A stretch of 64,000 bases of DNA, from positions 1,054,001 to 1,118,000 of the forward strand of contig CP051228.1 of assembly GCA_017792345.1 (NCBI GenBank), written 5' to 3'. The first letter of the stretch is position 1. Every line of letters begins with the position of its first letter. Below, one piece after another: positions 1 to 9,115 of this stretch. This stretch comes from Mesoflavibacter sp. GTDB taxonomy: Bacteria > Pseudomonadota > Alphaproteobacteria > UBA8366 > Aestuariispiraceae. The position numbers were made by a program, and so were the translations under genes. The notes beneath the pieces were generated by a model. It was not told the origin of the DNA, did no database searches, and saw only the letters and a list, made by a program, of their open reading frames with translations.

Positions 1-1
1 C

Positions 2-1540
2 CCGGTAACCGGACAGCACCGCGCCGAATATCTGCTGAACCGCCTGGGCCTGACCGGCAGGGAAGATCCCAAGACCCTGTCGGGCGGCGAGGCGCGGCGG
101 GCCGCCCTGGCGCGGGTACTGGCGCCGGAGCCGGATATTCTGTTGCTGGACGAGCCGACGAACCATCTGGACCTGACCGCCATCGAATGGCTGGAAGACG
201 AGATCCAGAGCCTGAAATCGGCCATGGTCCTGATCAGCCACGACCGCCGCTTCCTGACGCGGCTGACCAATGCCACGGTCTGGATCGATCGCGGCACGGC
301 GCGGCGGATGGACGAGGGTTTCGGCGGCTTCGAGGCATGGCGCGACCGGGTGCTGGAAGAGGAAGAGCGCGACCAGCACAAGCTGGACCGCAAGATCGCA
401 ATGGAAGAGGACTGGCTGCGCTATGGCGTCACCGCCCGCCGTAAACGCAACCAGAAACGCCTGGGCAATCTGATCGCCCTGCGTCAGCAGCGCAAAGACC
501 ACCGCCGCGCCCAGGGCAATGTCACCATGAGCGCCGGTGACGCCAGCGCGTCGGGCAAGCGCGTGATGGAGGCGGAGGCCCTCAACAAATCCTTCGGCGA
601 CCGCCGGATCGTGCGCGATCTGTCCTTACGCGTCCTGCGCGGCGATCGGGTCGGGATCATCGGCCCCAACGGCGCGGGCAAGACGACGCTGCTGAAACTT
701 CTGACCGGCGAGCTGGAACCGGATTCCGGCACCGCCATCCAGGGCAGCAATCTTCAGATCGCATCCCTGGACCAGCGGCGCGCGTCGCTGGACCCGACGA
801 CCAGCCTGCAGGACGCCCTAACCGGCGGCGGGAACGACAAGGTCATCGTCAACGGCCAACCGCGCCATGTCATCGGCTACATGAAGGATTTCCTGTTCAC
901 GCCGGAACAGGCGCGCCAGCCGATCGGCCGTTTGTCCGGCGGGGAGCGCGGTCGGCTGATGCTGGCCCGGGCCCTGACCCTGCCGTCCAATCTGCTGATC
1001 CTGGACGAACCGACCAACGATCTGGATCTGGAAACGCTGGATCTGCTGCAGGAATTGATCGCCGATTATCCGGGCACGGTCATCCTGGTCAGCCATGACC
1101 GCGACTTCCTGGACCGTGTCGCGACCACCGTCCTGGTCGCGGAAGGCGACGGGGTCTGGCAGGACTATGCCGGCGGATATTCCGATATGGTGTCCCAGCG
1201 CGGCGGCGCGCCGACCCGCAAGCTGGCCGATCCCACCCAGAAGGCGAAGAAGGCGGACACTGCGAAGCCCGTGCCACCGAAGGCACCACCGGCCGATGCC
1301 AAACGGAAACTGTCGCTGAAAGAGCGCGAGGCGCTGAAAACCCTGCCGGACCAGATGGAAAAGCTGCGCGTCCAGAAAGAAAAGCTGGAAGCCGCGATGG
1401 CCGACCCGGCCTTCTTCACCAAGGACCGCGCGGCCGCCGACCGCACGGCCAAGGCGCTGGATTCGACCCTGTCCGCCCTGGCCCTGGCCGAGGAACGCTG
1501 GCTGGAACTGGAAATCCTGCGCGAGGAGCTGGAGGGCTGA
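2..1540 (+). CDS. uup: ABC-F family ATPase, Uup type (5' end missing)
   Basis: Soluble duplicated ABC ATPase of the ABC-F class, which act on ribosomes or nucleic acids rather than in transport. The reading frame is open to the left edge, so the N-terminal Walker A is outside the window. Visible are the first signature (LSGGEARRAALAR, about nt 80-118) with Walker B LLLDEPTNHLDL, and then a complete second ATPase with Walker A GPNGAGKTT, signature LSGGERGR, Walker B LILDEPTNDLDLE and switch VSHDRDFLDR. A Lys/Ala/Pro-rich linker leads to a C-terminal coiled coil (last ~80 residues, Leu/Lys/Glu heptads), the hallmark of Uup and the reason for preferring Uup over other ABC-F members. It converges on the pyruvate carboxylase gene with no gap: TGA is followed directly by the opposite-strand stop. 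Confidence 0.9.
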   Translation, partial: PVTGQHRAEYLLNRLGLTGREDPKTLSGGEARRAALARVLAPEPDILLLDEPTNHLDLTAIEWLEDEIQSLKSAMVLISHDRRFLTRLTNATVWIDRGTARRMDEGFGGFEAWRDRVLEEEERDQHKLDRKIAMEEDWLRYGVTARRKRNQKRLGNLIALRQQRKDHRRAQGNVTMSAGDASASGKRVMEAEALNKSFGDRRIVRDLSLRVLRGDRVGIIGPNGAGKTTLLKLLTGELEPDSGTAIQGSNLQIASLDQRRASLDPTTSLQDALTGGGNDKVIVNGQPRHVIGYMKDFLFTPEQARQPIGRLSGGERGRLMLARALTLPSNLLILDEPTNDLDLETLDLLQELIADYPGTVILVSHDRDFLDRVATTVLVAEGDGVWQDYAGGYSDMVSQRGGAPTRKLADPTQKAKKADTAKPVPPKAPPADAKRKLSLKEREALKTLPDQMEKLRVQKEKLEAAMADPAFFTKDRAAADRTAKALDSTLSALALAEERWLELEILREELEG

Positions 1541-4500
1541 TCAGCCCTCCACCACCGCCAGCAGATCCTTCGCGTCGACCTGGGTGCCCGCTTTCACCGC
1601 GATCCGCGTGACCTTGCCCGCGCGCGGCGTGGTGATCGACGTTTCCATCTTCATCGCCTCCAGGGTCATCAGGACGTCGCCTGCCTGAACCGTCTGCCCC
1701 TCGCTGACGACCATGGTCGACACGACGCCCGGCATCGGCGCGGGCACATGGCTTGAATTGCCGATATCCGCCTTCTCATTGGCCGGGGCGCTGGGCGCGA
1801 CCGCCTTGTCGGCGACCCGGATGACGCGCGGCTGACCGTTCAATTCGAAGAAGACCTCGCGCTCGCCCTTCTGATCGGCCTCCCCCACGGTCATCAGTCG
1901 GATGACCAGGGTCTTGCCCGGATCGATGTCGACCGAAACCTCGTCGCCCGGCTTCATGCCATAGAAGAAGACCGGCGTCGGCAGCACGTCCACCCGGCCG
2001 AACTCCCGACGGTGCTTGGCGTAATCCGCGAAGACCTTCGGATACATGATATGCGAGGCCAGTTCGAAATCGCCGACATGTCGCTGTGCCGACTTCTGGG
2101 CCTTGGACCGTTCTTCCGCCAGATCGATCGGCGCCAGGTGTTTCCCGGGCCGGTCGGTGATCGGCGCATCGCCCTTCAACGCCTTCGCGACCAGGGCTTC
2201 CGGCCAACCGCCCGGCGGCTGCCCCAGATCGCCGCGCAGCATGGCGACGACCGAATCCGGGAAGGCGATATCCGTCGACGGGTCCAGCACGTCGTCCGGA
2301 GAGACGCCGCTGGAAACCATGTACAGCGCCATGTCGCCGACGACCTTGGACGATGGGGTCACCTTGACGATGTCGCCGAACAGCTTGTTGACCTCGGCAT
2401 ACATGCGCGCGACTTCGTGCCAGCGTTCCGCTAGGCCCAGGGCACGGGCCTGTTCCTTCAGATTGGTGAACTGACCGCCCGGCATTTCATGCAGATAGAC
2501 TTCCGACGCACCGGCGCGCAGGTCCGGTTCGAAGGCGGTGTATTGCACCCGCACCGCTTCCCAATAGTCGGAGAAGCTGCGGATCGTCGCCAGATCCAGA
2601 CCGGAATCCCGATCCGTATCGGCCAGTGCCGTCGCGATCGATCCCAGATTAGGCTGCGATGTCAGGCCGGAAAAGCTGTCCATCGCCGCATCCACCGCAT
2701 CGGCGCCCGCCTCGCAAGCCGCCAGCACGGTCGCCGCCGCGATGCCCGAGGTATCGTGGGTGTGATAGTGGATCGGCAGCCCCGTCTCTTCCTTCAAGGC
2801 CTTTACAAGAACCCTGATTTGAGCCGGGCGGCACAGGCCAGCCATATCCTTGATGCCCAGGATATGTGCGCCATGGGCCTTCAACTCCCGCCCCAGCTTG
2901 ACGTAATAGTCCAGGTCGTATTTCGGGCGGCTCTTGTCGAACAGATCGCCGGTATAGCAGATCGCCGCCTCGCACAGGCGGTCGGTCTTCAAGACCGCAT
3001 CCATTGCAACTTTCATGTTTTCAGCCCAGTTCAGGCTATCGAAAACACGGAAGACGTCCATCCCGGCATCCGCCGCCTTCTCCACGAAATACTGGACGGC
3101 ATTGTCGGGATAGTTGGTGTAGCCCACTGCATTGGAGGCGCGCAGCAGCATCTGCAGCAGGATGTTCGGCACCTTCTCGCGGATATCAATCAGGCGGTCC
3201 CACGGGTCCTCTTTCAGGAAGCGCATGGACACATCGAAGGTCGCGCCGCCCCAGCATTCCAGCGAGAACAGATCCGGCAGACGCTGGGCATAGGCCTCTG
3301 CGACTTTGACCATGTCATAGGACCGCATCCGCGTCGCCAGCAGGGATTGGTGGCCGTCGCGCATCGTCGTATCGGTGATCAGCACGCGCTGCTGATCCAG
3401 CATCCAGTCGCGGAAGCCTTCGGGTCCGCGTTCGTCCAGGATCTGTTTCGTGCCCTTGGGCGGTTCGCGATAGAGCGTGATCGGAACGGCCGGGCTGTGG
3501 GCATGGGCCGGCGGTTTCGGACGGCCGGCGGCTTCCGGATTCTCGTTCACCGTCACATCGGCGATGAAGCGCAGCAGCTTGGTCGCCCGGTCGCGGCGTT
3601 TCGGGAAATGGAACAGCGCCGGGGTCGTGTCGATGAACCGGGTCGTGATCGTCCCCGCCGCGAAATCGGGATGGTTGATTACGTTTTCCAGGAAGGCCAG
3701 GTTCGTCGCCACGCCGCGAATGCGGAATTCCTTCAGCGCCCGGTCCATTCGGCGCACCGCCGCCTCGCGGGTCGAGGCGCGTGCCGTCACCTTTTCCAGC
3801 AGGCTGTCGTAATAGCGCGTGATGACCGCCCCGGAATAGGCCGTCCCGCCGTCCAGGCGAATGCCGAAACCGGTCGCACCGCGATAGGCGGTGATGCGGC
3901 CGTAATCGGGCGTGAAATTGTTTTCGGGATCTTCCGTCGTCACCCGGCATTGCAGGGCGTGACCGTTCAGTCGGATATCCTCCTGGGCCGGGACGCCGGT
4001 CTCGTCCTCGACGCCGATCCGGCCGCCCAGCGCGATCAGGATCTGCGCCTTCACGATATCGATACCGGTCACCTCCTCGGTCACCGTATGCTCGACCTGA
4101 ACGCGGGGATTGACCTCGATGAAGTAGAATTCACCGGTATCGGCATCCATCAGGAATTCGACCGTGCCGGCGCCGTAGTATCCGGCTTCCCGGCACAGAT
4201 TCAGCGCTGATTGGCAGATGCGGTTGCGCTTCTCGTCGTTCAGATAGGGCGCGGGCGCACGCTCAACGACCTTCTGATTGCGGCGTTGGACCGAACAGTC
4301 GCGCTCGAACAGATGGACCAGATTGCCGTGCTTGTCGCCCAGAATCTGGACTTCGACATGGCGGGCGCGCTGGACCAGCTTTTCCAGATAGACCTCGCCA
4401 TTGCCGAAGGCGGCCTCGGCCTCGCGACGGCCGGCGCTGACCTGTTCCTTCAGCTTGGACGCATCCTCGATCACGCGCATGCCGCGGCCGCCGCCACCCC

Positions 4501-4987
4501 AGCTGGCCTTCAGCATGACCGGATAGCCGATCTGTTCTGCCAGCTTGGCGCATTCGCCCAGATCTTCCGGCAACGGCCCGGTCGCGGGCATGACCGGCAC
4601 ATTGGCCTTCACCGCCATTTCGCGGGCCGAGACCTTATTGCCCAGGGACCGCATGACCGAGGGCGACGGCCCGACGAAGGTGATGCCGTTCGCGGCGCAG
4701 GCCTCCGCCAGATCCGGGTTCTCGGACATGAAGCCATAGCCCGGATGCAGCAGGGTCGCACCGGCCTTCTTGGCGGTGCGGATCACCTCGTCGATCGACA
4801 GATAGGCTTTGACGGGGCCGAGGCCCTCGCCGATGCGATAACTTTCATCCGCCTTGAAGCGGTGCAGGGAAAGCTTGTCCTCCTCCGCATAGATCGCGAC
4901 CGTTCCCAAACCCAACTCGGTGGCGGCACGCATGACGCGGATGGCGATTTCGCTGCGATTGGCGACAAGTACCTTGTGCTCGGACAT
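1541..4987 (-). CDS. pyc: Pyruvate carboxylase
   Basis: Biotin-dependent cytoplasmic enzyme that carboxylates pyruvate to oxaloacetate with ATP and bicarbonate, refilling the TCA cycle. At about 1148 aa it has the normal single-chain length. Domain order is biotin carboxylase (N-terminal ~450 aa, beginning KVLVANRSEIAIRVMRAA, with the ATP-grasp glycine-rich SWGGGGRGM and EVNPRVQVEH), carboxyltransferase (~550-850, beginning ITDTTMRDGHQSLLATR), and a C-terminal biotinyl domain with the lysine motif EAMKMET. An in-frame ATG lies 51 bases further upstream. The start at 4987 is preferred because GGGGGA sits five bases before it and the protein then begins directly with the conserved MSEHKVLVANR. 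It is a single-gene unit convergent with the ABC-F gene. Confidence 0.97.
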   Translation of the reverse strand: MSEHKVLVANRSEIAIRVMRAATELGLGTVAIYAEEDKLSLHRFKADESYRIGEGLGPVKAYLSIDEVIRTAKKAGATLLHPGYGFMSENPDLAEACAANGITFVGPSPSVMRSLGNKVSAREMAVKANVPVMPATGPLPEDLGECAKLAEQIGYPVMLKASWGGGGRGMRVIEDASKLKEQVSAGRREAEAAFGNGEVYLEKLVQRARHVEVQILGDKHGNLVHLFERDCSVQRRNQKVVERAPAPYLNDEKRNRICQSALNLCREAGYYGAGTVEFLMDADTGEFYFIEVNPRVQVEHTVTEEVTGIDIVKAQILIALGGRIGVEDETGVPAQEDIRLNGHALQCRVTTEDPENNFTPDYGRITAYRGATGFGIRLDGGTAYSGAVITRYYDSLLEKVTARASTREAAVRRMDRALKEFRIRGVATNLAFLENVINHPDFAAGTITTRFIDTTPALFHFPKRRDRATKLLRFIADVTVNENPEAAGRPKPPAHAHSPAVPITLYREPPKGTKQILDERGPEGFRDWMLDQQRVLITDTTMRDGHQSLLATRMRSYDMVKVAEAYAQRLPDLFSLECWGGATFDVSMRFLKEDPWDRLIDIREKVPNILLQMLLRASNAVGYTNYPDNAVQYFVEKAADAGMDVFRVFDSLNWAENMKVAMDAVLKTDRLCEAAICYTGDLFDKSRPKYDLDYYVKLGRELKAHGAHILGIKDMAGLCRPAQIRVLVKALKEETGLPIHYHTHDTSGIAAATVLAACEAGADAVDAAMDSFSGLTSQPNLGSIATALADTDRDSGLDLATIRSFSDYWEAVRVQYTAFEPDLRAGASEVYLHEMPGGQFTNLKEQARALGLAERWHEVARMYAEVNKLFGDIVKVTPSSKVVGDMALYMVSSGVSPDDVLDPSTDIAFPDSVVAMLRGDLGQPPGGWPEALVAKALKGDAPITDRPGKHLAPIDLAEERSKAQKSAQRHVGDFELASHIMYPKVFADYAKHRREFGRVDVLPTPVFFYGMKPGDEVSVDIDPGKTLVIRLMTVGEADQKGEREVFFELNGQPRVIRVADKAVAPSAPANEKADIGNSSHVPAPMPGVVSTMVVSEGQTVQAGDVLMTLEAMKMETSITTPRAGKVTRIAVKAGTQVDAKDLLAVVEG

Positions 4988-5151
4988 GGACATCCCCCGA
5001 AGAAACGACATGGCAAAGGGACGCAGCGCCCGGAGCAAGCCTGCGACTGCGTCGGTCCTATCCCGATTACTCCCCCATCACTGTATCGCCCACGTCCCGG
5101 TTTATATCAACCGCGACAAGAAGGGCAGACGAATGGGGGAGGTTTCCGGTG

Positions 5152-5703
5152 TCAGACGCCGATGCCGGCAATCTTCTGGAAGCTGAAAACGCTCATGATG
5201 TAGCCGATGCGGGGATCGTCGGCCGTCGAATCGTTCGCCAGCAACGGCAAGCGGAGGATGCGGGTTTGGCGGCGGTGGCCATGAATGTTCGTGAACAGAA
5301 GTTCGACCCATTGCGACCGACCGCTTTCGACGATGTCGGTGAAATCACGGCGCATCGACTGCGCCAGCATCGCCGGCATCAAGTCGTCGGAAGAAAGTCC
5401 GGTGATGTTCCGTTCGTGTATCTGGTCCGCCTTGGTGCCTGTCAGCCGGAACCGGAAGCGCAAGGGGTGGCGCAAGACTTCGATCAGCATCAGCCGCGGC
5501 AGAATGTCAGACGGAAAGTCGAATGCGTCGATGTCACGGCGAAAGGGGGCGGCAGCAGTACCGCGCTTGGAATTCCAGATCCCGATCACTCGCTTGAAGA
5601 ACGAATCCTGCATCACAGTGTCGAGATCAAGCGCCGTCCGCTCGCAATGAGAAACGTCCGCCAGGGTGAATCTATCCTGTCCGGCAATCGCTAGAGCGGA
5701 CAT
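5152..5703 (-). CDS. PAS_5 family protein, paralogue 1
   Basis: Soluble protein of about 183 aa of the alphaproteobacterial PAS_5 type (PF07310-like), a stand-alone PAS fold with no output domain. Family features seen are a leading helix, the D-x-x-x-F/L-P strand (DIDAFDFPSDILPRLMLI), the core RFRFRLTGTKADQIH-x-R-N-x-TG, and a closing RILRLPLLAND segment. The start at 5703 is chosen because GGGAGC lies seven bases upstream and alignment with the two neighbouring paralogues fits this N-terminus. An ATG 51 bases further upstream is less likely. It is the last gene of a tandem trio on this strand. Function unknown; binding of a small ligand or a signalling partner is a family-level guess. Confidence 0.85.
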   Translation of the reverse strand: MSALAIAGQDRFTLADVSHCERTALDLDTVMQDSFFKRVIGIWNSKRGTAAAPFRRDIDAFDFPSDILPRLMLIEVLRHPLRFRFRLTGTKADQIHERNITGLSSDDLMPAMLAQSMRRDFTDIVESGRSQWVELLFTNIHGHRRQTRILRLPLLANDSTADDPRIGYIMSVFSFQKIAGIGV

Positions 5704-5757
5704 AGAAATGCTCCCATTCGTCAAACCGTTAAGAGATCCGATCACATGCGCCATGCG

Positions 5758-6321
5758 TTAATTGTTCCTGAACGCCTCGCGGCTTACGGGATCAATCGGT
5801 TGGAAGGCGATCAGGATACGGTCGACACGCAGCGGATCGCTGCCCGGGCCGATGCCGGACAGCGGGAGCCGGAGGATTCTATGTTCGCGCCGATAGTCCT
5901 CAACGCTTTGGAACTGCACGAACACCAGCTGCGGCACCTTTCGGTCCACCAATTGTTCCAGGTCGGGTTGCAGATCGTCGCGCCTATAGTTTCGCGCGAT
6001 CTGATCGACATACTGACCAGTCAGATTCGCATCATGGACTTGGTCCATATTGGTGCCGGTCAGCCGATAGCGGAACCGGGACGGATCATGTTCAACGCTC
6101 ATCATGCCCAGATAGGGCAAGGTCGAACGTCGAAAATCGAACGCGTCGATATCGGCGCGCGACGGCATCGTGCGGCCGTGCCTGGCAGTTTCCCAAACCT
6201 GCAGAACTTCGGAAAGAATCGGGCTTTCCTCCACCAACGTGATCGGCAGATGGGTTCGGTGGCAATAGGTGGCCGCGCGCAGCGAGAAAGCCGACGCAGC
6301 GGCGTTGGAGTAGGTCGTCAT
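5758..6321 (-). CDS. PAS_5 family protein, paralogue 2
   Basis: Second member of the tandem PAS_5 trio, about 187 aa. The same blocks as paralogue 1 are present: DIDAFDFRRSTLPYLGMM, then RFRYRLTGTNMDQVHDANLTG, then HRILRLPLSGIG. The open frame extends upstream to a TTG at 6372, but ATG at 6321 gives an N-terminus of the same length as the paralogues. It is separated from paralogue 1 by only about 54 bases, so the two are probably cotranscribed. No catalytic residues, membrane segments or fused output domain are visible. Confidence 0.83.
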   Translation of the reverse strand: MTTYSNAAASAFSLRAATYCHRTHLPITLVEESPILSEVLQVWETARHGRTMPSRADIDAFDFRRSTLPYLGMMSVEHDPSRFRYRLTGTNMDQVHDANLTGQYVDQIARNYRRDDLQPDLEQLVDRKVPQLVFVQFQSVEDYRREHRILRLPLSGIGPGSDPLRVDRILIAFQPIDPVSREAFRNN

Positions 6322-6414
6322 GGCGTCTCTGTGTGAAGATTGGTGCCTTTGACACAAGGCTGTAACATTCAAAGGTGAATGAGTCGGAAACAGCCGCGGG
6401 GATTTCGCAATAAA

Positions 6415-6945
6415 TTAATGAAAATCGAATGCGAGTAGCACATGCGCCACACGGTCGGCCAATCCTTGGTCGCCGGATAGAGGAAGGCGCAGGATCCGCA
6501 GGTTGCGGCTATATCCTTCGGCATTCAGGAATGACAACTCGACCAGATGCGGTGCCCCGGTTTCCACCAGATCGTCCAGATCGTGCAGCAGAATGCGTCG
6601 CAACTCCTCCGGCCGGTTCTCGTCGACATAGGTTCCCGTCAGATTACGGTTCTGAATTCGGTCGATCGCGGTGCCGGTCAACCGGTAACGATACCGGCGT
6701 GGCTCTTCCTGGACGTCCATGAGAATAATGTTCGGCAGTGCGTCAGCCTGTATTTCGGTCGGGTCCAGATCGGATTTTGCAGGAAACCCGCCCTCCGGCA
6801 GTTTTGCGCGCCATAAAGACAGAACCCCACCCAGAATCGGAAAATTTTGCGCATCCTCGATCGGAAGGCGCTTCCGCTGGCAATTGGAGAGGTTCCACGG
6901 ACGCTCGTCGCTTGTTAACGCGCTCGCTTGATCTGTCGGCGGCAC
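6415..6945 (-). CDS. PAS_5 family protein, paralogue 3
   Basis: Third and most upstream member of the tandem trio, 176 aa. It starts with GTG preceded by AAGGAG. Core motifs are RYRYRLTGTAIDRIQNRNLTG and RNLRILRLPLSGDQG, matching the other copies. It is followed by about 93 bases before paralogue 2. The three copies are clearly homologous but well diverged, so the duplication is not recent. Role unknown. Confidence 0.85.
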   Translation of the reverse strand: MPPTDQASALTSDERPWNLSNCQRKRLPIEDAQNFPILGGVLSLWRAKLPEGGFPAKSDLDPTEIQADALPNIILMDVQEEPRRYRYRLTGTAIDRIQNRNLTGTYVDENRPEELRRILLHDLDDLVETGAPHLVELSFLNAEGYSRNLRILRLPLSGDQGLADRVAHVLLAFDFH

Positions 6946-7034
6946 GGACCACTCCTTACCAATTGCCGACCTCCCATCCCCGACACCATAACGGTAAATC
7001 GGTCTAAAGTCACAAACCGCATGTAGGGCCTCTG

Positions 7035-7382
7035 TCAGGCGCCGTGACTCTGGCGGGAATCCGCGGGTGCCTGATCACGATCGGTCATGCCGTAATCGCG
7101 CAGAACCTGAGCGACACGCAGCCGGTAACCGGCAAAGACCTGCGCCCGCCCCTTCGCCTGGGCGATGCGGTGCGGATCGGTGTTGCGCCAGGCCTCGACC
7201 GCCGCCTCGTCGCGCCAGAAGGACAGCGACAGGTATTTCCCCTGCGTCGTCAGACTCTCGAACCGCTCGACCGAGATGAAGCCGTCCATGGTTTCCAGCA
7301 AGGGCTTCAGGTCGGCTGCGATATCCAGATACTCCCCAGTCTTACCTTTGAGAGGTTCGACTTCGAAGATGATGACGATCAT
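7035..7382 (-). CDS. Antibiotic biosynthesis monooxygenase (ABM) domain protein
   Basis: Small ferredoxin-like-fold protein of 115 aa. The ABM pattern is present: an N-terminal beta strand (MIVIIFEVEPLKG), a middle FISVERFESLT strand, then LSLSFWRDEAAVEAWRNTDPH. Members act as cofactor-light monooxygenases, haem-degrading enzymes or accessory proteins. It is the last gene of a six-gene leftward operon and starts three bases after the carnitine-type dehydrogenase stop, with a good AAAGGGGA ribosome site. The C-terminal ~15 residues are polar and probably disordered. Its role in the pathway is not clear; oxidation or detoxification of a pathway by-product is a guess. Confidence 0.8.
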   Translation of the reverse strand: MIVIIFEVEPLKGKTGEYLDIAADLKPLLETMDGFISVERFESLTTQGKYLSLSFWRDEAAVEAWRNTDPHRIAQAKGRAQVFAGYRLRVAQVLRDYGMTDRDQAPADSRQSHGA

Positions 7383-7385
7383 TTC

Positions 7386-8345
7386 CTATCCCCTTTCCGT
7401 CGGTGCCGTTTCCCGCAGGATCGCCACCAGCTTTTCATCCCGCTCCGCCGCAAGCGCGCGGAAATCGCGGCCGGCTTCCTCGTCGCGGCATCCTTGCGCG
7501 ATGATCCGCGCGGTTTCCGGCGTCAGTTCGGGATTGCCCATGCTGGCCCACCAGGTCGCGAAGCTGGGGCCGAAGCGTTCGATGAACATCTCCATGCCTT
7601 TGCCGTTTGTCGCCAGGTTGAACAGCATATGCGGCCCCATCACCGCCCAGCGCAGACCGGGGCCGTGCACCACGGCCTTGTCGACATCCTCAACGGTCGC
7701 CACGCCGTCGACGACCAGATGGATCGCCTCGCGCCACAAGGCGGCCTGAAGCCGGTTCGCGACATGGGCCGGCACTTCCTTCAGCACCCGGATCGTCTTT
7801 TTGCCGCAGCGGTTCTCGAAAAAATCCTCGGCCCAGTCGACGGCCGCCGGATCGGTCCGTTCATTGCCCAACAGTTCGACCAAGGGGATCAGATGCGGCG
7901 GGTTGAACGGATGCGCCAGCAGGAACCGTTCCGGCCGCTTCAACCCGTCCTGCATGTCGCGCACCAGCAGGCCGGACGAACTGGTCGCCAGGATCGTTTC
8001 CGGGGCCAGCACCGGCTCGATCTCGGCATAGACCTCGTGCTTGATCGGCAGGCGTTCGGGCACGCTTTCCTGGATGAAGCCGACATCCCGGGCCGCATCC
8101 GCCGCCCGGCTGTGGAAGCTCATGGCCTCGGGATCCGCCCCGTCGACGACCGCGCCCAGCGCCGTCAGCGCCGACCAGGCATTAGCGACATAGTCGCGGA
8201 CCATCGCCTCGCCGCCGGGATCGGGGTCATAGACCTGAACTGTCATGCCGCGGGCCAGAAACAGCGCGGTCCAACTGGCGCCGATGGTCCCCGCCCCGAT
8301 CACGCCGACCCGGTCGATTGAAGAAGGATTGGGATAAGCCGTCAT
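7386..8345 (-). CDS. lcdH: 3-hydroxyacyl-CoA dehydrogenase family, probable L-carnitine dehydrogenase
   Basis: NAD-dependent dehydrogenase of 319 aa. The N-terminal Rossmann motif is GVIGAGTIGASW (GxGxxG), followed by the family active-site region ATSSSGLLVRDM, the catalytic HPFNPPHLIPLVE and the C-terminal helical substrate domain (VANRLQAALWREAIHLV). The single C-terminal domain and the wording around HPFNPP are those of L-carnitine dehydrogenase, which oxidises carnitine to 3-dehydrocarnitine. The beta-keto acid cleavage enzyme two genes upstream would take that product. In Pseudomonas the equivalent genes sit together with a betainyl-CoA thioesterase, which is not seen in this operon. The exact hydroxy-acid substrate is inferred from context. 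Confidence 0.78.
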   Translation of the reverse strand: MTAYPNPSSIDRVGVIGAGTIGASWTALFLARGMTVQVYDPDPGGEAMVRDYVANAWSALTALGAVVDGADPEAMSFHSRAADAARDVGFIQESVPERLPIKHEVYAEIEPVLAPETILATSSSGLLVRDMQDGLKRPERFLLAHPFNPPHLIPLVELLGNERTDPAAVDWAEDFFENRCGKKTIRVLKEVPAHVANRLQAALWREAIHLVVDGVATVEDVDKAVVHGPGLRWAVMGPHMLFNLATNGKGMEMFIERFGPSFATWWASMGNPELTPETARIIAQGCRDEEAGRDFRALAAERDEKLVAILRETAPTERG

Positions 8346-8356
8346 GTCTTAGCCTT

Positions 8357-9112
8357 TCAAAACAAGGTCGGGCGCAAGGGCGTCGCCACGGTCAACCCGC
8401 CGTCCACCGTATAGCATTGGCCGGTCACGAAGGCGGCCTCGTCCCCGCACAGCCAGGCAATCAGATTGGCGACATCCTCGGGCCGGCCCAAACGTCCCGC
8501 CGGCGTCCGTGCCACCGCGTCGCGGCGGGCGGCGGCGGGATCTTGCGCCAGATCGAACCCCGCATCCGCCATTTCGGTCATGATCCAGCCCGGACAGACC
8601 GCGTTGCAGCGGATGCCCTGCGCCCCGTGATCCACCGCAATGGACCGCGTCAGGCCATGGACGAAGCCTTTCGAGGCATTGTAGATCGCCATTTCCGGAT
8701 CGGCGTGATCGGCGCTGATCGATCCCAGATTGACGATCGCCCCGCCCGAACCGGACATGATCGGCAGAACCGCGCGGCACAGCCTGAATACCGCCGCGAC
8801 ATTGACGCCCATCAGAAAATCCCAATCGGCGTCGGTCGTGTCGGCGACCGTCTTTTCGATCTGAACCCCGGCATTGTTGACCAGGATGTCGATCCCACCC
8901 ATTTCGGCGACCGCCCGCCGCGCCAGGGTGTCGATATCCTGCTGGCGGGTCAGATCGGCGGTGACGAAGACCGCCGGCGCCAAATCGTCCGGCGCGCCGC
9001 GCCCGCAGGTCACCACCTGCGCACCGTCGGCCAGAAACCGGTCGACAATGGCCCGGCCGATGCCGCGTCCGCCGCCGGTGATCAGCGCGCGTTTTCCGGA
9101 AAGCCCGGCCAT
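8357..9112 (-). CDS. Short-chain dehydrogenase/reductase (SDR) 1
   Basis: Classical SDR of 251 aa. It has the cofactor motif TGGGRGIGRA near the N-terminus, NNAG, catalytic Ser in LGSISA, the YNASK Tyr-Lys pair, and the C-terminal family end (GQCYTVDGGL). It probably interconverts an alcohol and a ketone with NAD(P). It lies between the beta-keto acid cleavage enzyme gene (three-base gap) and the carnitine-type dehydrogenase gene. No good ribosome site is visible, which suggests translational coupling. It shares the fold and operon with SDR 2 but is clearly different in sequence. Substrate not known. Confidence 0.88.
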   Translation of the reverse strand: MAGLSGKRALITGGGRGIGRAIVDRFLADGAQVVTCGRGAPDDLAPAVFVTADLTRQQDIDTLARRAVAEMGGIDILVNNAGVQIEKTVADTTDADWDFLMGVNVAAVFRLCRAVLPIMSGSGGAIVNLGSISADHADPEMAIYNASKGFVHGLTRSIAVDHGAQGIRCNAVCPGWIMTEMADAGFDLAQDPAAARRDAVARTPAGRLGRPEDVANLIAWLCGDEAAFVTGQCYTVDGGLTVATPLRPTLF

Positions 9113-9115
9113 GGT

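Noticed and set aside
2489-4210. 573-codon open frame on the plus strand
   Set aside because: It lies wholly antisense to pyruvate carboxylase, has low-complexity Arg/Gly/Gln composition typical of GC-rich shadow frames, and shows no domain.
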